Source of the DNA: Bacteroidota bacterium
GTDB lineage: Bacteria; Bacteroidota; Bacteroidia; Chitinophagales; Chitinophagaceae
Length of the DNA: 64,000 bases
NCBI GenBank assembly: GCA_016868815.1
Contig: VGFQ01000002.1
Location: 248,001 to 312,000 of the forward strand
Direction: 5' to 3'
Part shown: in pieces, positions 26,806-33,309 of the stretch
Numbering within the stretch: position 1 is the stretch's first letter
How the letters are laid out: every line of letters starts with the position of its first letter
Notes under the pieces: model-generated
The model's database searches: none
What the model was told of the DNA's origin: nothing
What the model saw: the letters and a program-made list of their open reading frames with translations, nothing else
Position numbers and translations under genes: made by a program

Positions 26806-27768
26806 ATGCAAACCAACATCGGCACAGACATCGCATACGCTGGAGATATCCTTCGGCGGGGGGGCGTAGTGGCTATTCCTACGGAGACGGTCTATGGCCT
26901 GGCTGCCAATGCGCTTGATGAGGACGCAGTGCTTCACATCTACACCGCCAAAGAGCGCCCACGCTTCAACCCCCTCATCCTGCATGTTCACGGCCTGGAA
27001 GCCTTCTCTCACTACGCTGCGTCCATCCCGGCGGCCTGCCTGGCACTGGCGGAGGCTTTCTGTCCTGGTCCGCTGACCTTTTTACTGCCAAAGAAAAGCC
27101 TGGTGCCGGACCTGGTGACCGCCGGTAGCGAACGCGTAGCCCTGCGGATCCCACGCCATCCGATGACACTCGCGCTGTTGCAAGACCTAGGCCTGCCCCT
27201 GGCAGCCCCCAGCGCCAATCCTTCCGGTACGGTGAGTCCGGTAACGGCCGACCACGTCTTGCAGGGACTCTCCGGTCGCATTCCCTATGTGCTCAACGGA
27301 GGCCCCTGTCAGGTAGGGCTCGAATCGACTATCGTAGGCTTCGAGCAGGATCAGATCATCTTATATCGATACGGAGCCATCACCCTGCAGCAGCTCGAAC
27401 GTGTGTCGGGCATGCGGGTGCAGGAAGCGGATAAAGGGGGCCATGAGACGCCAGGCCGGTTGCGGAGCCACTATGCGACCCGGACTCCCATGCTCGTTTG
27501 CAATATTCAGGCATGGCTGAGCGAGCATCCGGATACCCGTGCTGCTGCTATCACCTTTCAAGAGACCCACGCTGGCATACAGCCCGGCTGGTGCCGGGCG
27601 CTATCTCCGGCCGGCGACCTACAGGAGGCAGCCCGTGCCCTCTTTCATGCGATGCGTAGTTTGGATGCGCTGGGGGCAGACATCATCCTTGCTGAACCCT
27701 TCCCGGATGCCGGATTAGGGAAAGCTATCAACGACCGACTAGATAGGGCCCAAAGCATCTACAAGTAA
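26806..27768 (+). CDS. tsaC: L-threonylcarbamoyladenylate synthase (Sua5-type TsaC)
   Basis: A 320-residue two-domain Sua5 protein. It makes threonylcarbamoyl-AMP from threonine, bicarbonate and ATP for the t6A modification of tRNAs reading ANN codons. The YrdC domain keeps PTETVYGLAANA, the catalytic KERPRFNPL motif, GPLTFLLPK, APSANPSGTVSP and GLESTIVGF. The linker TPGRLRSHYATRTP leads to the smaller Sua5 domain. It is followed 199 bases downstream by a divergent copy of its first domain. Confidence 0.96.
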   Translation: MQTNIGTDIAYAGDILRRGGVVAIPTETVYGLAANALDEDAVLHIYTAKERPRFNPLILHVHGLEAFSHYAASIPAACLALAEAFCPGPLTFLLPKKSLVPDLVTAGSERVALRIPRHPMTLALLQDLGLPLAAPSANPSGTVSPVTADHVLQGLSGRIPYVLNGGPCQVGLESTIVGFEQDQIILYRYGAITLQQLERVSGMRVQEADKGGHETPGRLRSHYATRTPMLVCNIQAWLSEHPDTRAAAITFQETHAGIQPGWCRALSPAGDLQEAARALFHAMRSLDALGADIILAEPFPDAGLGKAINDRLDRAQSIYK

Positions 27769-27870
27769 GCGATATTCGACGCGATTTCATCGGTAAGGTT
27801 TTGATAATCATAGGTTCTGTTCGTTTTTATTTTTTCTCCACATATCTATTTATTTTCTCAACTTTCATAA

Positions 27871-27878
27871 TAATTTTG
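27871..27878 (+). promoter_or_regulatory. -7 box before the TsaC paralog
   Basis: TAATTTTG matches TAnnTTTG, in an AT-rich 198-base gap. It would give a leader of roughly 80 bases before ATG 27968, long for this window. Confidence 0.5.
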
Positions 27879-27967
27879 TATTAAGATGTCGATCATGTAA
27901 CGATCTGCAACTTTTGTTGGCGGAGGCCAGACATTCAAAGATCCCATGAAGTCCAATCCTACTATCC

Positions 27968-28690
27968 ATGAAGCCTATCTTTGGAACCGATTTAATGCGG
28001 GCGGTCGCTGCGTTGTGTGAACGCCGGCTGGTACTGATCCCGACAGAGACAAAATATGTGCTGGCTTGCAATGCCAGTGATGAAGGGTCCGTCTCCCAAT
28101 TGATGTCAGTTGCCGGTCTGGCAGGCCATGAAAGGCCAGAAATCTTTGCTCCCTCTTTTGATCGATTGCAGCGGTTTGTTACAGACATTCCTCCTGTATG
28201 TGCTTTGCTGGCAGATCGGTTAACGCCGGGCTTGCTTTCTTTCTTGCTGCCTGCGAGATACTCCATCTCTCCCTCCTTGCGCTTTCCAGATGAAAAGATA
28301 TCCATCCGCGTCCCTGCTCATCCGTTAACGCAGTCACTGCTAGACATGTGCATGTTCCCTTTGGCCGTCGTGTCCATGGCCCAGGGTCATCATACCACCC
28401 TGACGGCAGAGGAAGCGGCTCTTCTCGTCGCTGGGCAGGTGGGGTATGTGTTGGATGGAGGCCCTGCCGCGGTAGGATCAGATGCCACCGTCATCTCATT
28501 TGAGCCGGATGCGATAGTTATTCATAAGAAGGGGGCTGTATCGGCGAGGTCGCTCGAGATAGAGTCGGAGATGTTCGTCGTCAACAGCATCACACCAATC
28601 CTACCCGCTGCAGAAGATGCCATGGTGGTACCCTCAGGGCTCCCGCTCGCTGAGTTCCAGCCACCTCATTTCCTTGGTATCCAGGAGTGA
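27968..28690 (+). CDS. TsaC/YrdC-domain paralog lacking the catalytic motifs
   Basis: A 240-residue protein that aligns through the YrdC domain with the upstream TsaC: PTETKYVLACNASDE for PTETVYGLAANALDE, FLLPARYSISP for FLLPKKSLVPD, YVLDGGPAAVGSDATVISF for YVLNGGPCQVGLESTIVGF. The residues that bind ATP and bicarbonate are gone: KERPRFNPL has become HERPEIFAP and APSANPSG has become VSMAQGHH. The Sua5 linker and domain are absent. The frame is intact over 240 codons, so it is probably expressed, but t6A synthesis is unlikely; a binding or regulatory role is inference only. The last 57 bases overlap the 3' end of the ABC-F gene on the other strand. Confidence 0.75.
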   Translation: MKPIFGTDLMRAVAALCERRLVLIPTETKYVLACNASDEGSVSQLMSVAGLAGHERPEIFAPSFDRLQRFVTDIPPVCALLADRLTPGLLSFLLPARYSISPSLRFPDEKISIRVPAHPLTQSLLDMCMFPLAVVSMAQGHHTTLTAEEAALLVAGQVGYVLDGGPAAVGSDATVISFEPDAIVIHKKGAVSARSLEIESEMFVVNSITPILPAAEDAMVVPSGLPLAEFQPPHFLGIQE

Positions 28691-30514
28691 CTGGATCTCT
28701 AGGATGCGCCTGGAGAGTTTTTCCAATTCAGAGAAGGGAATCCCCTCCCTGCTCATCTGTTCTGTGACGGCAGCCCGCTCGGCCAGCAGGGCAGCCATCT
28801 CCCCATCGAGACCCTCGAATTCTTTGCGCTCCCTGTACGTCATTTTACGGCTCTGTGGGAGGAGCTCGGCAGCGGCCAACGGTTGCGGCTTCATGGCTTC
28901 TGAAGGGCTATTCCGGACTTTTCCTGCCTCCTGGGAGGCGCGGTATATGGCGTAGTTGCCAGGGAAGTCTCGTACTTCACCATCGCCTTCGAATACAAGC
29001 AGGTGGTCGACTAGGCGGTCCATAAAATACCTGTCGTGGCTGATGACAAGGAGGCATCCTGGGTAGTCCGACAAGAAGTCTTCAAGGACGCCTTGTGTCG
29101 GCAGGTCTAAGTCGTTCGTCGGCTCGTCGAGTATAAGGAAGTTGGGGTTGCGAAAGAGGATCGACAGCAGGTGCAGACGTTTCTTCTCACCACCGCTGAG
29201 GTGGCTCACATAGGTGTATTGTTGTTCAGGTGGAAATAGGAAGCGCTCCAGGAACTGCGCGGCGCTGAGGGAACCTCCCTTGGCCAGGGGGAAACTCTCT
29301 GCGATGCTTTTGACGAACTCGATGACGCGCATATCATTCTTTAGCAGTAGGCCTTCCTGGCTGTAGTGCCCAAAGACGATGGTCTCGCCGATGTTGATCT
29401 TTCCGCTGTCGGCTTCTTCAAGCCCTAGGATAAGCCGTATGAAGGTGGACTTTCCAGTACCGTTGCGTCCGATGATGCCTACGCGCTCGCCTTTTTTGAA
29501 TGTATAGTCGAATCCCTTCAGGATAATCCGATCCCCATAACGCTTGTAGACTTTTTTGAGTTCTGCCACCTTCCCGCCGAGGCGATTCATCTTGACCTGC
29601 AGTTCCATCTGCTGATCATCGACGCGTGTTTTGGCGCGCGCTTCCACGTCGTAAAATCGATCTTGACGGCTGCGCGACTTGGTTGTACGGGCCTGTGGTT
29701 GTCGACGCATCCAGTCGAGTTCGCGCCGGTAGATATTTTGCGCCTTTTCGATGCTGGAAGCTTCCTGCTCGAGGCGGGCTGCCTTGCGGTCGAGGTATGT
29801 TGCGTAGTCGCCTTTACAGACATGCAGTGCATCTCCATCCAGCTCCCATATTTCATCGCATACAGCATCAAGGAAATACCGGTCATGCGTGACCAGCAGG
29901 AGGGTGAGATTTTCCCGGTCCAGGTAAGATTCAAGCCACTCTACCATGCCGACGTCGAGGTGGTTGGTGGGCTCATCCATCAAGAGCAGCACGTGTCTTT
30001 TTTCAAAGCCGATGTCTATCAGTGTCCGAGCCAGGGCGACGCGCTTGCGTTGTCCGCCGCTAAGCGTGCTAAGCGGCTGGTGAAATTGCCGGATCTCAAG
30101 CCTTTGAAGGATCTGTTTGACTTTTGCGTCGACATCCCAGGCGCCGAGCTCATCCATCCGCACTACGGCGGCACTCAGCCCTTCCGGGCTGCCATCATCA
30201 CAGGCCGCCTCATAGTCGCGGATCGCATTTGTGAGCGGGTGGTCGTGATGAAAGATATTGTCGAGCACCGTCTCATTTTCCAGGAAGACAGGCTCCTGTT
30301 CGAAAAAGACGGGCAACACGTCGCGGTGCAACCATAACGTTCCCGTGTCGGGGGTATCGTGCCCGGATAGGATGCGCAGCAAGGTTGACTTGCCCGATCC
30401 GTTGCGTGCCACTAGGGCGATTTTGTCACCTGCTTCGATATGAAACGTGATGCCCGAGAACAAGGTGTCGATGCCATAGGATTTCGAGAGGCCTTCGACC
30501 GTCAGGTAATGCAT
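28634..30514 (-). CDS. ABC-F family ATPase (Uup-like)
   Basis: 626 residues with two ABC ATPase domains and no membrane segments. Domain 1 has ARNGSGKSTLLRIL, LSGGQRKRVALART and LLLMDEPTNHLD; the interdomain linker is basic and helical (about 240-300). Domain 2 has GRNGTGKSTFIRL, LSGGEKKRLHLL and LILDEPTNDLD. A C-terminal coiled coil ends the protein (about 540-626), as in Uup. Such proteins act on ribosomes or DNA, not in transport. A -7-like TAATTTAG (30525-30518) sits just before the ATG. Confidence 0.93.
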   Translation of the reverse strand: MHYLTVEGLSKSYGIDTLFSGITFHIEAGDKIALVARNGSGKSTLLRILSGHDTPDTGTLWLHRDVLPVFFEQEPVFLENETVLDNIFHHDHPLTNAIRDYEAACDDGSPEGLSAAVVRMDELGAWDVDAKVKQILQRLEIRQFHQPLSTLSGGQRKRVALARTLIDIGFEKRHVLLLMDEPTNHLDVGMVEWLESYLDRENLTLLLVTHDRYFLDAVCDEIWELDGDALHVCKGDYATYLDRKAARLEQEASSIEKAQNIYRRELDWMRRQPQARTTKSRSRQDRFYDVEARAKTRVDDQQMELQVKMNRLGGKVAELKKVYKRYGDRIILKGFDYTFKKGERVGIIGRNGTGKSTFIRLILGLEEADSGKINIGETIVFGHYSQEGLLLKNDMRVIEFVKSIAESFPLAKGGSLSAAQFLERFLFPPEQQYTYVSHLSGGEKKRLHLLSILFRNPNFLILDEPTNDLDLPTQGVLEDFLSDYPGCLLVISHDRYFMDRLVDHLLVFEGDGEVRDFPGNYAIYRASQEAGKVRNSPSEAMKPQPLAAAELLPQSRKMTYRERKEFEGLDGEMAALLAERAAVTEQMSREGIPFSELEKLSRRILEIQSLLDTKEMRWLELSEREP

Positions 30515-30517
30515 GCG

Positions 30518-30525
30518 CTAAATTA
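30518..30525 (-). promoter_or_regulatory. -7-like box of the ABC-F gene
   Basis: The minus-strand sequence TAATTTAG differs from TAnnTTTG at one position and ends 3 bases before the ATG at 30514. Confidence 0.45.
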
Positions 30526-30557
30526 CAGATTCGAAGATGCTTGTTTACCTCAAATGC

Positions 30558-31202
30558 TCAGGCCCTGGCGATGAGCAGACAGGCCAAGGCGGTAGCAAGC
30601 AGCAAGAGCGGCCATCGGAGCATCTCGATGGACGCCCTGCGGCGACTTCGGAGCCGGTATCGTTGCACCGCTGCCGACAGCTCGGCGTCCGGCCCTGCCA
30701 CGGGCTGCAGGAGTCGCGTGAGCTGTTCCGCCAGCGCTGGGCGAAAATGTGCGCCGCATCGCAGCAGTCGTAGGCAGACACCTTGCCGGATGGTCGCCTC
30801 CGGTACTTTGACTAGCAGCTCCACCGCATCGGCCGTCAGCATTTTCTGGATGCGCTTCATGAGGGCGTGTGCATCTGCTCGATGGGGGTCTGTCAGCGAC
30901 ACTTCCTGCTCTAGTGCAATGCAGGCCTTCAACAGGTCTGTAGGCCAGGGGCTGGGGGTACCTTGAGGATCTTTGCCCATGCTCCGCAGTTGCCACCGAT
31001 CCTGTAGCCAGGCATCCTTCCGGATAGGGTCTGTCAGGATTTCATAGGCCTCTTTGACTTCTTGGAAGCGGAGGGCTGCCGTTGGGTCTTCAGACTGCTG
31101 GTCGGGATGCCATTGTTTCGCCAGCTTGCGATAGCTGCGTCGGACCTCATCGGTCGTCGAGAGAGGGGTGACGCCCAGGATCGAGTAATAGTCTTTGATC
31201 AT
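30558..31202 (-). CDS. DnaJ-domain protein with C-terminal membrane anchor
   Basis: 214 residues. The J domain covers about 1-65 (DYYSILGVTPLSTTDEVRRSYRKLAKQWHPD, with the HPD motif at 32-34 needed to stimulate DnaK). A helical middle of about 120 residues has no recognised domain. A terminal hydrophobic segment (WPLLLLATALACLLIA) suggests tail-anchoring in the inner membrane with the J domain in the cytosol. It lacks the G/F and zinc regions of DnaJ. The start at MIKDYY was preferred because the upstream extension is a shadow of the NIPSNAP gene. Confidence 0.85.
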   Translation of the reverse strand: MIKDYYSILGVTPLSTTDEVRRSYRKLAKQWHPDQQSEDPTAALRFQEVKEAYEILTDPIRKDAWLQDRWQLRSMGKDPQGTPSPWPTDLLKACIALEQEVSLTDPHRADAHALMKRIQKMLTADAVELLVKVPEATIRQGVCLRLLRCGAHFRPALAEQLTRLLQPVAGPDAELSAAVQRYRLRSRRRASIEMLRWPLLLLATALACLLIARA

Positions 31203-31231
31203 GCTGGCTCCTGCATGCCACAGGTACTTAG

Positions 31232-32005
31232 CTAGTAATCGGAATAGGGGGCCGGCCGCAGGAAGATTGTCTCGTTGCGTGAGACATTCTTGCGATATCT
31301 GGGGTCTACAGAGAGTTTCTTCCACTCAGGGTCTTCCCGGAAAGCCTGCCAGTGGGCCTCTCTGTCTGCTCGATTCTCAAAGCAGGTCATATACATCAAG
31401 TTCGGCATCCGGGCTCCTGCAACCACCTCGCCATAGAATGCCGCGTGGAAGCCAAGCCGGTCGAAGAGGGCGATCTCTCCACCCTCATTAAACATCTCCA
31501 CTTTATTCCAGTAGAGTCGCTCATGTAGGCTTTCATAGCTGCGTAGTTCGTAGATCCGTTGTTCTTTCGGTCCTTGTAAAGACGGTGGCCTCAGCTGCGG
31601 GAAAAGACGGAAGGATCTCATTAGTACAGTCTCTTTGCGGAGATAGGGCGGCTGTGCCGGCAGCGTGTCGAGGTAGGGTTGGGCATCTTGCAGATATACT
31701 TTGTCAGCCATCACCTTGGCTTCCACATCCATCAATTTTCGGAGGGATGCATAGGCCGCTAGCAAATAGGTCTGGCGGGTACGTGCCGTGTCGTTCGAGA
31801 GTGCGTGGAAGACCCCGACATGCTTCAGCCCCTGTCGGTGCAGGGCTGGCAATACGCAGCTGGCGAGGTAGGCATCCAGCCTGCGTCCCTGCTCTTCCGT
31901 GCTGTGGTGATAGATGCGGAGTTCGAGGATCGGGGCTTCTGACTTGGAGGATTGCGCTAGGGACAGTATCGGGTAGAGTAAAGCGGCTGCGAGTAGTCTA
32001 AGCAT
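31232..32005 (-). CDS. Exported NIPSNAP-family protein
   Basis: 257 residues with a signal peptide (MLRLLAAALLYPILSLAQ) and two ferredoxin-like NIPSNAP repeats, the first around LELRIYHHSTEEQGRRLDAYL and the second around IYELRSYESLHERLYWNKVEMFNEGGEIALFDRLGF. The biochemical function of the family is not established. It lies 29 bases upstream of the DnaJ-domain gene on the same strand, so the two may be cotranscribed. Confidence 0.88.
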   Translation of the reverse strand: MLRLLAAALLYPILSLAQSSKSEAPILELRIYHHSTEEQGRRLDAYLASCVLPALHRQGLKHVGVFHALSNDTARTRQTYLLAAYASLRKLMDVEAKVMADKVYLQDAQPYLDTLPAQPPYLRKETVLMRSFRLFPQLRPPSLQGPKEQRIYELRSYESLHERLYWNKVEMFNEGGEIALFDRLGFHAAFYGEVVAGARMPNLMYMTCFENRADREAHWQAFREDPEWKKLSVDPRYRKNVSRNETIFLRPAPYSDY

Positions 32006-32072
32006 ACTTTGTATTTATCTGTATGGATGTTTTAGAGATAGCGGGCAGTGGCATATAAATTTTTTTCAGGGT

Positions 32073-32686
32073 TTATGCCTGCTTAATCGAGGACATGTCT
32101 ATAACGAAGCGACACCGCACATCTCGATGGAGCATACGTTCATAGGCCTCGTTGATATATGAGTTGGGGATGATATCTACTTCGCAGCTGATGTCATGTT
32201 GCCCGGAGTAATCAAGCATTTCCTTCGTCTCACGAGTCCCTCCGATGAGGCATCCTGCTCTGTCCGGTGCAAGATTTTCAGAGATGTGCAGTAGATACTG
32301 CTCATCAGCTAGGATGTGGGAGGAATAACATCCGGAGATGGGTACTCCGTATTCCTTGTCCGGACTGTTGTAAGTCCAGTTAATCCCTCCTTCGCAATAT
32401 GACACTTCCCAAGCACGGCAGGTATCCAAAAAGAAATCCACTCCGACTAAGTCACATACCCGATAGCGGCTGGCCGCCTGTCCGGTGCTTACGACACGCT
32501 CGATGATTTCATGGCACGGCACAACAGAGTAGGGGGGGCCATCCCATCCATTGCGGGCTGTATACAGGTCAGAATGACAGGCGCTACAGAAAAGGATGTC
32601 GATGTTCACGTTTTTAGATCTTGGTTCCTGACGCTGCAGAGAGGGAGGAGCCAGCGAGGTGTGGGCAGCGGGAGCCAATTTACTCT
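32073..32686 (-). pseudogene. Zinc alcohol dehydrogenase remnant lacking the NAD-binding domain
   Basis: The frame reads as a cinnamyl-alcohol-dehydrogenase/YahK-type protein: an N-terminal zinc site (ILFCSACHSDLYTARN, then a VPCHEII where GHE is normal), then a passage matching the usual YNGPDK region (TYNSPDKEYGV). After SENLAPDRAGCL it jumps directly to the C-terminal IGGTRETKEMLDY and YINEAYERMLHRDVRCRFVIDM. About 125 residues, the whole Rossmann domain, are missing, and the structural-zinc cysteine cluster is reduced (CRAWEVSYC). No good start codon is present (TTG 32678 at best). It cannot be a working dehydrogenase. Confidence 0.82.
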
Positions 32687-32715
32687 TTTAGCAATCTTCA
32701 TACATAAGATAAGAA

Positions 32716-33099
32716 TTAATGGTCTGTGGTCTTTTCCTCTTTCTCGGCGGGTGTCGCGCTATCTTCTTCGCTGGGATTAACAGTCTCCGCCAACGCAAGC
32801 ACACACTCTTCACCAATTTTCTTACAGCCCTCTATGTCTTTATTTGCATCATTGTAAGAGGAGTAATTCTGCTCCAATTTGCCAAGTGAACAATCGATAA
32901 ATTGGTCACGTACTTCTTTTTGTGCAAAAAACTCACTCCCTTCTGTGCTAGGGTCAGTAAGAGTTTTTTCCATCTCGGAACGGGCTTTTTCCTTATCTTC
33001 TGCTGACCATTTTCCTTTTTCGCCACTATCGCAGCTAGCGAGAAGAGCAGAAAATATGAAAACGAGGCAACTTTGGAGCATCATTTTATTTAGTGTCAT
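32716..33099 (-). CDS. Small acidic lipoprotein, no known family
   Basis: 127 residues. A lipoprotein signal ends in the lipobox LLASC with Cys23; the mature part is short, highly charged and Lys/Glu-rich, with two later cysteines (SLGKLE preceded by Cys, and EGCKKIGEEC) that could form disulfides, and a Glu/Lys tail. Base composition is clearly more AT-rich than the flanking genes, with many AAA, GAA and TCT codons, which may point to recent arrival. ATG at residue 6 is an alternative start. No function is assigned. Confidence 0.65.
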   Translation of the reverse strand: MTLNKMMLQSCLVFIFSALLASCDSGEKGKWSAEDKEKARSEMEKTLTDPSTEGSEFFAQKEVRDQFIDCSLGKLEQNYSSYNDANKDIEGCKKIGEECVLALAETVNPSEEDSATPAEKEEKTTDH

Positions 33100-33309
33100 A
33101 TCTGTTGATTTTGGTTGGAAAGTAAGGTAAGAAATTGTAGTCAGAAAAATTCCAAAGTATCACGAAAAAATACGTAGTAAAACGAACCTTACTGAAACAA
33201 AATAGGCCTTATCCACATAGACAGGCGTATGCATGTGGTTTGTATTCTTTGAAATGATCTTTCATCCTTTCTTAACTGCCGTTCACCGTTACATATTGCC
33301 GGCAATGAG

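Noticed and set aside
33295-33306. 12-bp palindrome ATTGCCGGCAAT after gcvP
   Set aside because: Short, without a following T-run, and not at a promoter; symmetric 12-mers of this kind arise by chance.
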